Below are positions 10,954-21,912 of a stretch of 64,000 nucleotides of DNA, in pieces. This stretch comes from Asanoa sp. WMMD1127 (GTDB lineage: Bacteria; Actinomycetota; Actinomycetes; Mycobacteriales; Micromonosporaceae): contig NZ_JARUBP010000001.1 in assembly GCF_029626225.1 (NCBI RefSeq), positions 3,658,001-3,722,000 on the forward strand, written 5' to 3'. Positions within the stretch are counted from its first letter, which is position 1. The number at the start of each line of letters is the position of its first letter. A model generated the notes under the pieces. It saw only the letters and a program-made list of their open reading frames with translations, searched no databases and was not told the DNA's origin. Position numbers and translations under genes: made by a program.

Positions 10954-10963
10954 ACGATCGTTC
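10952..10963. promoter_or_regulatory. 12-bp palindrome GAACGATCGTTC, SOS-box-like
   Basis: This perfect palindrome overlaps the stop codon of the preceding gene. It fits the GAAC-N4-GTTC core of Gram-positive LexA sites but lacks the outer CG pairs of the usual TCGAAC-N4-GTTCGA consensus. The nearest downstream genes are the 31-codon ORF (190 bp) and the MATE exporter. Use as a LexA site is only a possibility. Confidence 0.3.
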
Positions 10964-11151
10964 CGCCTGGTGGGAACGACGCGCGAACCATGGGACCTGA
11001 ACGTTAGCTTGGGTGGGTGACACGGCGGTAACCCGTCGTGCAGCCTCCAGGGTCACACCAGACCCGGGCTTGACGCAGCGACGCGTTCCACGCCGGCGAT
11101 CCCGGCGTTGGCGGTCGAGCGATTACCCGCACGTCCTGCCCTGGAAGGACC

Positions 11152-11247
11152 ATGTCCATGAGCAAGCGCAAGCACGAGAAGCAGAGCGACGAGGAGCGCG
11201 AGGCCGCCCGCCGGGCGCTGCAGACGTCGATGGACACCCGTCAGTAA
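11152..11247 (+). CDS. 31-residue basic/acidic small protein, hypothetical
   Basis: ATG at 11152, preceded by GGAAGG (11143-11148), opens a frame MSMSKRKHEKQSDEEREA... ending MDTRQ and TAA at 11247. The product is charged, probably one amphipathic helix, with no membrane segment or signal. It stands alone between two 150-200 bp gene-free stretches. The strong RBS and third-position G/C favour a real gene; a second ATG at 11158 is possible. Function unknown. Confidence 0.55.
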   Translation: MSMSKRKHEKQSDEEREAARRALQTSMDTRQ

Positions 11248-11270
11248 GGGTTTCCCAAGAGGCACTGCCC

Positions 11271-11325
11271 CAAGGACCTGCTGTCGCGGTTCGCCGATCG
11301 GCCGAACCACGACAACAGGTCCTTG
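11271..11325. repeat. 23-bp-arm inverted repeat between the small ORF and the MATE gene
   Basis: Arms at 11271-11293 and 11303-11325 (9-nt spacer) pair over 23 positions with only two exceptions. Both are C-A on a plus-strand transcript but G-U on a minus-strand one, so the hairpin folds better as minus-strand RNA. Neither side is followed by a T-run. It could be a bidirectional transcript-end structure or a mobile palindromic element. Confidence 0.7.
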
Positions 11326-11402
11326 TGCGTGGGGGGCGCTTTCCGCGTAAGGCACGTGTCGGCGTTGCGATCCTTACGTGCGGCGTGTCAGGATGCCTCC
11401 CG

Positions 11403-12704
11403 ATGGACACCGCCGTCACCTCCCGCCGGATCGCCGGCCTGGCCCTGCCGGCCCTGGTCGTGCTGGCCGCCGAGCCGCTCTACGTGCTGGTCGACACCGC
11501 CGTGGTCGGGCACCTCGGCAGCGTCCCGCTGGCCGCCGTCGCCGTCGGGGGCACGGTCCTCACGATGGCCGCCTGGCTGGGCACGATCCTGGCCTACGGC
11601 ACCACCGGGCGGGCGGCCCGCCGGTTCGGCAGCGGCGACCGGGCAGCCGCGGTCGAGGAAGGCGTGCAGGCGTCCTGGCTCGCGTTCAGCGCCGGTGTGG
11701 TGATCGCGATCGGCATGCAGTTCGCGGCCGGTCCGCTCGCCCGCGCGTTGGCCGGCAACCCCGAGATCGCCGGCGAGGCCGCGCTCTGGATGCGGGTCGC
11801 CGCCATCGGCGCGCCCGGCCTGCTGCTCGCCGCCGCCGGCAACGGCTGGATGCGCGGCGTCCAGGACACCCGGCGCCCGCTGTCCTTCGTGCTCGGCGCC
11901 AACCTCCTCTCAGCGGCGCTGTGCCCGCTGCTGGTCTATCCGGCCGGGCTGGGCCTGGTCGGCTCCGCGATCGCCAACGTGGTGGCGCAGACCGTCGCCG
12001 GCGTGTGCTTCGCGGTCGCCCTGCTCCGCGAGCGGATCTCCTGGCGCCCGCACGTCCGGGTGATCGGCGAACAGCTGCGGATGGGCCGCGACCTGCTGAT
12101 CCGGGGCGGCGCGTTCCAGCTGAGCTTCCTGTCGGCGACCACGGTCGCGGCCCGGTTCGGCACCGCCACGGTCGCCGGCCACCAGATCGCGATGCAGCTG
12201 TGGTTCTTCACCGCCCTCGTGCTCGACGCCGTGGCCATCGCCGCGCAGTCGTTGATCGGCGCCACCCTGGGCGCCGGCGACGCGGCGAGCGCGCGGGCGC
12301 TGGCCCGGCGCATCGGGTTCATCGGCGTCGTCTGCGGCGTGGTCTTCGCGGTGGTGATCGCGGCCGGAGCCGGGGTGGTCCCGCGGCTGTTCAGCTCCGA
12401 CGCGGCCGTGCTCGACCAGGCGGGCGTGGCCTGGCCGTGGTTCGTCGCGATGCAGCCGGTGGCCGGCCTTGTGTTCGCCCTCGACGGAGTGCTGATCGGC
12501 GCCGGCGACGTGCGCTACCTACGCAACCTGACGGTGGTGGCGGCACTGGGCTTCTTCCTGCCGGCCATCTGGACCGCGTACGTCCTGGACTGGGGTCTGG
12601 CCGGGATCTGGGCCGGGCTGACGCTCTTCGTGGTCGTGCGCTGCGTGGCCCTGCTGATGCGGCTGCGGACCGGGGGCTGGGCGGTGGTCGGCGCCGTCCG
12701 CTGA
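11403..12704 (+). CDS. MATE family efflux transporter (DinF type)
   Basis: This 433-residue membrane protein has the twelve-helix MATE layout in two homologous halves. It begins SRRIAGLALPALVVLAAEPLYVLVDTAVVGHLG, a DinF-branch pattern, with further hallmarks GAGDVRY and GNGWMRGVQDTRRP. MATE proteins export cationic drugs or metabolites in exchange for protons or sodium. The DinF branch is SOS-linked in some bacteria, which makes the palindrome at 10952 worth noting. The ATG at 11403 gives the expected family length. Confidence 0.92.
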   Translation: MDTAVTSRRIAGLALPALVVLAAEPLYVLVDTAVVGHLGSVPLAAVAVGGTVLTMAAWLGTILAYGTTGRAARRFGSGDRAAAVEEGVQASWLAFSAGVVIAIGMQFAAGPLARALAGNPEIAGEAALWMRVAAIGAPGLLLAAAGNGWMRGVQDTRRPLSFVLGANLLSAALCPLLVYPAGLGLVGSAIANVVAQTVAGVCFAVALLRERISWRPHVRVIGEQLRMGRDLLIRGGAFQLSFLSATTVAARFGTATVAGHQIAMQLWFFTALVLDAVAIAAQSLIGATLGAGDAASARALARRIGFIGVVCGVVFAVVIAAGAGVVPRLFSSDAAVLDQAGVAWPWFVAMQPVAGLVFALDGVLIGAGDVRYLRNLTVVAALGFFLPAIWTAYVLDWGLAGIWAGLTLFVVVRCVALLMRLRTGGWAVVGAVR

Positions 12705-12739
12705 CGCCGCCGTTCGCTGATCTGGCAGGCTTGAGCGCC

Positions 12740-13621
12740 GTGACGGGTGACGGGTTGATCGTGGTCGACAAGCCGGGCGGGATGACCTCCCACGACGTGG
12801 TGTCCCGGGTGCGCCGGCTGGCGAAGACCCGTCGGGTCGGCCACGGCGGGACGCTGGACCCCATGGCCACCGGGGTGCTGGTGATCGGCGTCAACAAGGC
12901 CACGCGGCTGCTGACGTACGTGATCGGGGCGGAGAAGTCCTACGCGGCGACGATCCGGCTCGGGCAGTCGACGGTGACCGACGACGCCGAGGGCGAGGTC
13001 GTGGCGACCGCCTCCGCGGGCGCGCTCACCGACGACGCCATCCACGCGGCGCTGGGGGAGCAGCGGGGCGAGATCGACCAGGTGCCCAGCGCGGTCAGCG
13101 CGATCAAGGTCGACGGCCAGCGGGCGTACAAGCGGGTGCGGGGTGGTGAGGAGGTCGCCCTGGCCGCGCGTCGCGTGACCATTTCCCGGCTCGAGGTGCT
13201 CGGCGTCCGGCGGCTGGGCGACGTGGTCGACGTGGACATCGACGTGACGTGCTCGTCGGGCACCTACATCCGGGCGATCGCTCGCGACGTCGGCGCGACG
13301 CTGCGGGTCGGCGGCCACCTGACCGCGCTGCGCCGCACCGCCGTCGGCGGCTTCACCCTGGCCGAGGCCCGCACGCTCGAGCAGCTCGAAGCCGTGGCGC
13401 CCGACGTGGTCAACCTGCCGATGGCCGAGGCGGCCCGCCGGTTCCTGCCCACCCGGGACGCGACGGCCGACGAGGCCCGCACGCTCTCGCACGGCGGGCC
13501 GCTGGTCGCCGCCGGGATCGCCGGCCCGTACGCCGTGCTCGGTCCGGCCGGCGACCTGCTGGCAGTCGTGCGTGAGCGGGGCGACAAAGCCAAGCCGGAG
13601 ATCGTCCTGGCGGCGAGCTGA
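12740..13621 (+). CDS. truB: tRNA pseudouridine(55) synthase TruB
   Basis: TruB isomerises U55 in the T-loop of tRNAs. The 293-residue product has the catalytic motif GHGGTLDPMATG with the nucleophilic Asp at about 40, KSYAATIRLGQSTVTDD, and a C-terminal PUA-like domain (TADEARTLSHGGPL onward). The GTG at 12740 places the conserved GLIVVDKPGGMTSHD at the normal position; a TTG at 12731 is an alternative. It sits in the common truB-ribF-rpsO-pnp order. Confidence 0.95.
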   Translation: MTGDGLIVVDKPGGMTSHDVVSRVRRLAKTRRVGHGGTLDPMATGVLVIGVNKATRLLTYVIGAEKSYAATIRLGQSTVTDDAEGEVVATASAGALTDDAIHAALGEQRGEIDQVPSAVSAIKVDGQRAYKRVRGGEEVALAARRVTISRLEVLGVRRLGDVVDVDIDVTCSSGTYIRAIARDVGATLRVGGHLTALRRTAVGGFTLAEARTLEQLEAVAPDVVNLPMAEAARRFLPTRDATADEARTLSHGGPLVAAGIAGPYAVLGPAGDLLAVVRERGDKAKPEIVLAAS

Positions 13622-13622
13622 T

Positions 13623-13628
13623 TAGGCT
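13623..13628 (+). promoter_or_regulatory. -10 element TAGGCT for ribF (leaderless)
   Basis: TAGGCT begins one base after the truB stop and ends 7 nt before the ribF ATG at 13636, with no Shine-Dalgarno sequence between. This fits a leaderless ribF transcript separate from truB. Confidence 0.55.
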
Positions 13629-13635
13629 TCCGGGT

Positions 13636-14562
13636 ATGGAGCGCTGGCGGGGTTATCAGGCCGCACCGGGCGGGTGGGGGCGGTCCGCCATCACCATCGG
13701 TGTGTTCGACGGGGTGCACCGTGGGCACCAGGCGATCATCGGTCACCTGGTCAAACGGGCCAACGATCTCGGCGTACGGTCCGTCGTGGTGACCTTCGAC
13801 CCGCATCCGGCCGAGGTCGTGCGGCCCGGCTCGCATCCGGCGATCCTGACCGAGCCGCTGCGCAAGGCCGAGCTGATCGAGGCGCTCGGCGTCGACGTGC
13901 TCTGCGTCGTGCCGTTCACACCCGACTTCTCGCGGTTGTCGGCCGAGGAGTTCGTGCACGACGCCCTGGTCGAGAAGCTGCACGCGGCGCTGGTCGTGGT
14001 GGGGGAGAACTTCCGCTTCGGGCACAAGGCCGCCGGCGACGTGCCGCTGCTCGAGCGGCTCGGGCGCACCTTCGGGTTCGCGGTCGAGGGCGCGCCGCTG
14101 GTGTCCTCCGACGGCACGGTGTTCAGCTCGACCTACATCCGCAGCTGCATCGACGCCGGCGACGTGCGGGCGGCGGCCGCGGCGCTCGGGCGGCCGCACC
14201 GGCTCGAGGGCATCGTGATCCGCGGCGACCAGCGGGGCCGGTCGATCGGTTTCCCGACCGCCAACCTGAGCGTGCACCGCTACGCCGCCGTGCCGGCCGA
14301 CGGCATCTACGCGGGCTGGCTGCTGCGCCGGGGCGAGCGGCTGCCGGCCGCCATCTCGATCGGGACGAATCCCACCTTCTCGGGTCGGGAACGGCGCGTC
14401 GAGGCGTATATCCTCGATTTCGACGGCGACCTCTACGGCGAGCGGGTGTCCCTCGACTTCGTCGAGCGGCTGCGTGAGATGCGGAAGTTCGACGGTGTCG
14501 AGCCGCTGGTCACGCAGATGCACGACGACGTCGCCCAGGCCCGGCGGGTGCTCGCCGAGTGA
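13636..14562 (+). CDS. ribF: Bifunctional riboflavin kinase / FAD synthetase
   Basis: RibF converts riboflavin to FMN and FMN to FAD. The 308-residue protein has an N-terminal nucleotidyltransferase domain with FDGVHRGH at about 24-31 and SSTYIR at about 164-169, and a C-terminal riboflavin kinase domain with GRSIGFPTANL at about 201-211. All catalytic motifs look intact. It is the only flavin gene in the window and its presence between truB and rpsO is standard in actinobacteria. Confidence 0.96.
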   Translation: MERWRGYQAAPGGWGRSAITIGVFDGVHRGHQAIIGHLVKRANDLGVRSVVVTFDPHPAEVVRPGSHPAILTEPLRKAELIEALGVDVLCVVPFTPDFSRLSAEEFVHDALVEKLHAALVVVGENFRFGHKAAGDVPLLERLGRTFGFAVEGAPLVSSDGTVFSSTYIRSCIDAGDVRAAAAALGRPHRLEGIVIRGDQRGRSIGFPTANLSVHRYAAVPADGIYAGWLLRRGERLPAAISIGTNPTFSGRERRVEAYILDFDGDLYGERVSLDFVERLREMRKFDGVEPLVTQMHDDVAQARRVLAE

Positions 14563-14592
14563 CGTGCCGGCGGCGGATCGATGCCGGGCTGG

Positions 14593-14690
14593 TAGCCTGG
14601 TAGCGACGTCGGCTAACCGACGCCCGGCCTCGCGTGCCTGCACGACGCCGCGGGTGCGAGGTTCGTCACCATCACAGAACGCAGGAGATC
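14593..14690 (+). promoter_or_regulatory. rpsO promoter and structured leader
   Basis: A possible -10 TAGCCT lies at 14593-14598. The following leader has two local inverted repeats: CGTCGG/CCGACG (14607-14612 and 14617-14622, loop CTAA) and CCTCGC/GCGAGG (14628-14633 and 14656-14661). Structured leaders bound by S15 itself are known in several phyla, so feedback control is plausible. AGGAG at 14683-14687 is the ribosome-binding site. Confidence 0.45.
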
Positions 14691-14960
14691 ATGGCGCTCG
14701 ATCAGGAGCAGAAGAGCAAGATCCGCGCGGAGTACGCGACCGCCGAGGGCGACACCGGTTCGCCGGAGGTCCAGGTGGCCGTGCTGACCAAGCGCATCGC
14801 CGACCTCACGGAGCACCTCAAGGTGCACAAGCACGACCACCACAGCCGGCGTGGCCTGCTGCTGCTGGTCGGCCGCCGGCGGCGGCTGCTCAACTACCTG
14901 CAGAAGACCGACATCAGCCGCTACCGGGCGCTCATCGAGCGCCTCGGTCTGCGGCGATGA
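14691..14960 (+). CDS. rpsO: 30S ribosomal protein S15
   Basis: S15 binds 16S rRNA helices 20-22 early in 30S assembly. The 89-residue product is full length and carries the conserved [28 protein letters not shown] and [10 protein letters not shown] motifs that form the four-helix fold and rRNA contacts. The ATG at 14691 follows AGGAG at good spacing. pnp lies downstream, as in many bacteria. Confidence 0.97.
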   Translation: MALDQEQKSKIRAEYATAEGDTGSPEVQVAVLTKRIADLTEHLKVHKHDHHSRRGLLLLVGRRRRLLNYLQKTDISRYRALIERLGLRR

Positions 14961-14967
14961 CGCGCGC

Positions 14968-14994
14968 GGGGGAGTGACCGTCGGTCGCTCCCCC
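14968..14994 (+). terminator. Hairpin after rpsO
   Basis: A 12-bp stem (14968-14979 with 14983-14994, one G-U pair, loop GTC) begins 8 nt after the rpsO stop. No clear T-run follows, so it may act as a terminator, attenuator or 3'-end stabiliser between rpsO and pnp. Confidence 0.6.
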
Positions 14995-15196
14995 GCTCCA
15001 CAACTTCATCGAGTCATCTAACGGGCCAGCTTGACCGTCGGCGATCGGGAGTTGTCGACGCACCGGTCCTCGGTAGTGGCCCCCGGGCCCGCCGGCACTG
15101 CCGGCCTCCCCGGGCGCTTCGATCGAAGACCGGACGTCTGAGCAGCTCCCCCTCGCGGGTCGAGCCGTGCCACGACTGAAGGAGCATCACGCACCT
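14995..15196 (+). other. pnp leader region with nested hairpin
   Basis: This gene-free stretch precedes pnp. It contains a nested inverted repeat: CCCGGG (15082-15087 / 15109-15114) around GCCGGC (15091-15096 / 15100-15105). pnp leaders are often structured and autoregulated by PNPase with RNase III, so a similar role is possible. No open reading frame of note is present. Confidence 0.4.
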
Positions 15197-17566
15197 ATGA
15201 CCGAGAACAAACTCGGCGACCAGCACAGCACCGCGGTGATCGACAACGGGTCCTTCGGGACCCGCGAGATCACCTTCACCACCGGCCGCCTCGCGCGGCA
15301 GGCGCCCGGCTCCTGCATCGCGCAGCTGGGTGACACCACCGTCCTGTCGACGACCGCCGCCAGCAAGTCGCCGCGCGAGCAGTTCGACTTCTTCCCGCTG
15401 ACGGTCGACGTCGAGGAGCGGATGTACGCGGCCGGGCGCATCCCGGGCTCGTTCTTCCGCCGGGAGGGCCGGCCCAGCGAGGACGCGATCCTCACCTGCC
15501 GCCTGATCGACCGGCCGCTGCGCCCGTCGTTCGTCAAGGGCCTGCGCAACGAGGTCCAGGTCATCGAGACCATCCTGGCGCTCGACCCGGCCCACCCCTA
15601 CGACGTGGTCGCGATCAACGCCGCCTCGCTCAGCACCAAGCTGTCGGGCCTGCCGTTCTCCGGCCCGATCGGCGCCACCCGCATGGCGCACATCGACGGC
15701 CAGTGGGTCGCCTTCCCGACCCACGAGGAGCTCGCCCGCGCGACCTTCGACATGGTCATCGCCGGCCGGGTCCTGCCCGACGGTGACGTCGCGATCATGA
15801 TGGTCGAGGCCGAGGCCACCGAGCACACCGTCAAGCTGGTCGCCGACGGCGCCACCGCGCCGACCGAAGAGGTCGTCGCCGGCGGTCTCGAGGCGGCCAA
15901 GCCGGCCATCCGCGAGCTGTGCCGCGCGCAGAGCGAGATCGCGGAGATCGCCGCCAAGCCGGTCGCCGAGTTCCCGGTGTTCCTCGACTACCAGGACGAC
16001 GCCTACGAGGCCGTCTCCAACGCCGTCCGCGGCGAGGTCGCCGAGGCGCTCAAGATCGCCGGCAAGGCGGACCGCGAGGAGGCCCTCGACCGGATCAAGG
16101 ACGCGGTCCACGAGCAGCTCGACGGCCAGTTCGAGGGTCGCGAGAAGGAGCTGTCGGCCGCCCTGCGCTCGGTGACCAAGAGCGAGGTGCGCGCCCGCGT
16201 GCTGCGCGACCAGGTCCGCATCGACGGCCGCGGCCCCCGCGACATCCGGCCGCTGAGCGCCCAGATCGAGGTGCTGCCCCGGGTGCACGGCTCGGCGCTG
16301 TTCGAGCGCGGCGAGACGCAGATCCTCGGCGTCACCACGCTCAACATGCTCCGGATGGAGCAGCAGCTCGACACGCTCTCCCCGGAGAAGCACAAGCGCT
16401 ACATGCACAACTACAACTTCCCTCCTTACTCGACCGGTGAGACCGGCCGGGTCGGCTCGCCGAAGCGCCGCGAGATCGGCCACGGCGCGCTGGCCGAGCG
16501 GGCGCTGATCCCGGTGCTGCCGGCTCGCGAGGAGTTCCCCTACGCGATCCGCCAGGTCTCCGAGGCCCTCAGCTCCAACGGCTCCACCTCGATGGGCTCG
16601 GTCTGCGCCTCGACGCTGGCCCTGCTCTCGGCCGGTGTGCCGCTGAAGGCCCCCGTCGCCGGCATCGCGATGGGCCTGATCTCCGACGAGGTCGACGGCA
16701 AGACGCAATACGTCACGCTGACCGACATCCTCGGCGCCGAGGACGCGTACGGCGACATGGACTTCAAGGTCGCCGGCACGCCGGAGTTCGTCACTGCGCT
16801 GCAGCTCGACACCAAGCTCGACGGCATCCCGTCCGACGTGCTGGCCGGCGCGCTGCAGCAGGCGCACGAGGCCCGCACGACGATCCTCGGTGTCATGCAC
16901 GACGCGATCGAGGCCCCGGCCTCGATGTCGGACTACGCGCCGCGGGTCACCACCGTGAAGATCCCGGTCGACAAGATCGGCATGGTGATCGGCCCCAAGG
17001 GTCAGACGATCAACGCGATCCAGGACGAGACCGGCGCCGAGATCTCCATCGAGGACGACGGCACGATCTACGTCGGCGCGACCAACGGCCCCTCGGCCGA
17101 GGCCGCCGTCGAGCGGATCAACGGGATCGCCAACCCGACGCTGCCGAAGGTCGGCGACAAGTTCCTCGGCACCGTGGTGAAGACGGCCGCGTTCGGCGCG
17201 TTCGTCTCGCTGCTGCCGGGCCGCGACGGTCTGCTGCACATCTCCAAGGTGGGCAACGGCAAGCGGGTCGAGAAGGTCGAGGACTTCCTCAACGTCGGCG
17301 ACAAGGTCGAGGTCCAGATCGCCGACATCGACCAGCGCGGCAAGATCTACCTCGACAAGGTGCGGGCCGAGGGCGAGGAGGCCCCCGCTGAGGGTGCCGC
17401 CGAGCGCCCGCCGGCGCGGTCCGGCGACCGTGGCCCGCGTGACCGCGGCGACCGCGACCGCGGCGACCGTGGTCCGAGCGGCGACCGTGGCCCGAGCCGC
17501 GGTGACGGTGGCGAAGGCGGCGGCGAGGGCGGCGAGCCCCGGCGGCGGCGCAACCGGCACCAGTGA
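15197..17566 (+). CDS. pnp: Polyribonucleotide nucleotidyltransferase (PNPase / guanosine pentaphosphate synthetase)
   Basis: PNPase degrades RNA phosphorolytically and can add 3' tails; the actinobacterial enzyme has also been described as a guanosine pentaphosphate synthetase. The 789-residue protein has two RNase PH domains separated by a helical domain, the catalytic-region motifs [27 protein letters not shown] and [12 protein letters not shown], a KH domain with IGPKGQ near 597-602, an S1 domain from about 650 and an Arg/Asp/Gly-rich tail of about 48 residues. The ATG at 15197 matches the usual TENKLG start. The next gene begins at or just after its stop. Confidence 0.97.
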   Translation: MTENKLGDQHSTAVIDNGSFGTREITFTTGRLARQAPGSCIAQLGDTTVLSTTAASKSPREQFDFFPLTVDVEERMYAAGRIPGSFFRREGRPSEDAILTCRLIDRPLRPSFVKGLRNEVQVIETILALDPAHPYDVVAINAASLSTKLSGLPFSGPIGATRMAHIDGQWVAFPTHEELARATFDMVIAGRVLPDGDVAIMMVEAEATEHTVKLVADGATAPTEEVVAGGLEAAKPAIRELCRAQSEIAEIAAKPVAEFPVFLDYQDDAYEAVSNAVRGEVAEALKIAGKADREEALDRIKDAVHEQLDGQFEGREKELSAALRSVTKSEVRARVLRDQVRIDGRGPRDIRPLSAQIEVLPRVHGSALFERGETQILGVTTLNMLRMEQQLDTLSPEKHKRYMHNYNFPPYSTGETGRVGSPKRREIGHGALAERALIPVLPAREEFPYAIRQVSEALSSNGSTSMGSVCASTLALLSAGVPLKAPVAGIAMGLISDEVDGKTQYVTLTDILGAEDAYGDMDFKVAGTPEFVTALQLDTKLDGIPSDVLAGALQQAHEARTTILGVMHDAIEAPASMSDYAPRVTTVKIPVDKIGMVIGPKGQTINAIQDETGAEISIEDDGTIYVGATNGPSAEAAVERINGIANPTLPKVGDKFLGTVVKTAAFGAFVSLLPGRDGLLHISKVGNGKRVEKVEDFLNVGDKVEVQIADIDQRGKIYLDKVRAEGEEAPAEGAAERPPARSGDRGPRDRGDRDRGDRGPSGDRGPSRGDGGEGGGEGGEPRRRRNRHQ

Positions 17567-17568
17567 CA

Positions 17569-19684
<2,116 letters not shown>

Positions 19685-19701
19685 GAACGCCGCGGCCTTC
19701 C

Positions 19702-21747
19702 TCATCCCAGGCGCAGTGGCGTGGGGAGGCCGTCTACCGTGGCGGTGCCGTCCGCCGCCACTGCCACGTCGACCGACGCTTCGCCGATCCGGAGCCCGCG
19801 CACCGACACGGCGCCGAGCGGCGCATCCTTCAGCGGGGTCACCGACACGGTGCCGGCGGGCACGTCGGGGCGCAGGCCGACCGCCGCGTGCAGCAGTGTG
19901 ATCCCGGCCGCCGCGGCCCAGGCCTGCGGCCGGCACGCGGCCGGGTAGGGGACCGGCCGGCCCAGGGCGGCCCGGTCGTCGCCGCCGAACAGCTCCGGCA
20001 GCTGGTAGTCGAACGACTCCGCGGCCGCCAGCAGGCCGGACGCGAGGGTCGCGGCGGCCGCCGGGTGGCCTGCCCGGGCCAGCCGGTCGACGACGATCGC
20101 GGTGTCGTGGGCCCAGACCGATCCACAGTGGTAGGACAGCGGGCTGAACGCGGCGTCGTGCGTCGACATCGTGCGCAGCCCGAAGCCCCCGGCCATGGCC
20201 TCCGACGCGAGCAGGTCGGCCACCTGCGCCGACTCCTTGGCGGTGAGCAGGCCGGTGCCCAGCAGGTGCCCGACGTTGCTGGTCAGCGCGTCGACGGGTC
20301 GCTTGTCGCCGTCGAGCGCCAGGGCCGGGTGCGCACCGGCGGGGCCGTCGACCCAGAACGTGTCGCGGAACCGGGCCGCCATCGCGTCCGCGTAGTCGCG
20401 CCAGCGCTGGCCACCGGGCCGGTCGAACGCGTCGAGCAGGGCCGCGCCGTGCAGCGCCGCCTCGTACGCGTAGCCCTGCACCTCGACCAGCGCGATCGGC
20501 GCCGTGGCGATCTGGCCGGTGCGGAACCGGATCGAGTCGCCGGAGTCCTTCCAGCCCTGGTTGGCCAGCCCGCGCCCGGTCTCGTCGATGTATTCGAGGA
20601 AGCCGTCACCGTCGGCGTCGCCGTGTTCGGCCAGCCACGCGAGCCCCGCTTCCAGCGCCGGTAGCAGCGACTCGACCGCGGCCGGCGACATGCCCCAGCG
20701 CCAGGCGTCGTGCAGCAACGAGATCCACAGCAGCGTGGAGTCGACCGAGCCGAAATAGGCGGCCGGCAGCGACGCCTTCGTGTCGGCCCGGCGGAGCTCG
20801 TGCAGGATCTTGCCCGGCGCCTCGCCGGTGTCGCGGTCGAGGGCCGCGCCCTGGTGGGCGGCCAGCACCCGCAGCGTGCCCTCGGCGATGTCGGTGCCGA
20901 GCGGCAACAGCATCCGGGCGGCCCAGAGGCTGTCGCGGCCGAACAGGGTCAGGTACCAGGGGACGCCCGCGCCCAGGAACGTCTCGCCCGCGCCGGCGGA
21001 CAGCCGCAACCGCAGCGACTCCAGGTCGTCGAGGGAGCGGGCGGCCAGGCGCTCGATCCGGCGGTCGTCGGCGGTCACGGTGGGGCGCGACCACTCGACG
21101 GGTGTCGCCGGCTCGCGCACGAGGGCCGCCGGGTCGGCGACCCGCAGCTGCCACGACACAGCGACGGCGGCACGCGGGGGCACCGTCACCGACCAGCGCA
21201 GGGTCCCGTCGTCGGCGGTGGCCGCGCCGTCGGCCGTCACGGTGACGGAGACGTTTCCCGCGGACCAGCGCAGCCCTTCGCGCGTGGCCCGGTTGTCGAC
21301 CGCGTAGCCGCCCTTGACCGGCGAGATCGGTGCCAGGTCGGCGCCGAGGGCGAGACTGAGCTCGGTGGATATCGGGGCCGCGGCGGTCGACGCGACGGTG
21401 ATGGTCTCGTCGAGCCCGTGCGGGACGAGGCGGCGTTCGCGGGTCACCCGTACCGTCGGATCGGGTCCGTCGTCGCCGAGCCAGCGGGCCAACCCGACGA
21501 ACGCGGTCGCGCCCGGACCGAGTGGGGACGTGGCCACCGGCTCGACGGGTTGGCCGTCGAGCAGCAGCTCCGCGCGGCTGAGCACCCGCACGTCGGCGTG
21601 GAACATCCCCTGCACCCCGACCGCCCGGATCTGCCCCGACGGTTCGCACAGGACGCTGGCCGGCGCCCGCACCGTCGAGACCAGATCGTGGAGCAGCGGT
21701 TGAAGGTTGCGGTCTGGCACGAAATCTCCCGTGAACCTCAGCGCCAT
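19702..21747 (-). CDS. Glycogen-debranching-like amylo-alpha-1,6-glucosidase
   Basis: The 681-residue cytoplasmic protein has an N-terminal GDE_N_bis-like beta domain (about 10-215, around ASVLCEPSGQIRAVGVQGMF) and a C-terminal (alpha/alpha)6 barrel containing FGRDSLWAARMLLPLG, LANQGWKDSGDSIRF and YHCGSVWAHDTAIV. Such proteins hydrolyse alpha-glucosidic branches or related oligosaccharides. The ATG at 21747 was chosen over an upstream frame that runs through the operator region. It is divergent from lacI and the CUT1 importer, so it probably processes the imported sugar. The exact substrate is unknown. Confidence 0.85.
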   Translation of the reverse strand: MALRFTGDFVPDRNLQPLLHDLVSTVRAPASVLCEPSGQIRAVGVQGMFHADVRVLSRAELLLDGQPVEPVATSPLGPGATAFVGLARWLGDDGPDPTVRVTRERRLVPHGLDETITVASTAAAPISTELSLALGADLAPISPVKGGYAVDNRATREGLRWSAGNVSVTVTADGAATADDGTLRWSVTVPPRAAVAVSWQLRVADPAALVREPATPVEWSRPTVTADDRRIERLAARSLDDLESLRLRLSAGAGETFLGAGVPWYLTLFGRDSLWAARMLLPLGTDIAEGTLRVLAAHQGAALDRDTGEAPGKILHELRRADTKASLPAAYFGSVDSTLLWISLLHDAWRWGMSPAAVESLLPALEAGLAWLAEHGDADGDGFLEYIDETGRGLANQGWKDSGDSIRFRTGQIATAPIALVEVQGYAYEAALHGAALLDAFDRPGGQRWRDYADAMAARFRDTFWVDGPAGAHPALALDGDKRPVDALTSNVGHLLGTGLLTAKESAQVADLLASEAMAGGFGLRTMSTHDAAFSPLSYHCGSVWAHDTAIVVDRLARAGHPAAAATLASGLLAAAESFDYQLPELFGGDDRAALGRPVPYPAACRPQAWAAAAGITLLHAAVGLRPDVPAGTVSVTPLKDAPLGAVSVRGLRIGEASVDVAVAADGTATVDGLPTPLRLG

Positions 21748-21796
21748 CTTGACAGAGCCGGGATGGCGGCGGCAGAGTGCGAAACAACCCTGCAAC

Positions 21797-21837
21797 TTGA
21801 ACGATCCAATAATGCACTTTCGACTTTGAACGTTCAA
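21797..21837. promoter_or_regulatory. LacI-type operator pair and divergent promoter region
   Basis: The perfect palindrome TTGAACGTTCAA lies at 21826-21837, and an imperfect copy TTGAACGATCCAA at 21797-21809, about 28 bp away. On the minus strand TTGAAC (part of the palindrome) is followed after 17 bp by CATTAT, a plausible -35/-10 pair for the debranching gene, so a bound repressor would cover the -35. The site lies between lacI and that gene. The regulator's identity as the binder is inferred from position. Confidence 0.65.
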
Positions 21838-21912
21838 GACCACATTTCGGAAGGTCCTCAAGCATCTCGACGCTGACGCGTCGACCTGCTTTCCGGTCAC
21901 GGAAGGTTAACA

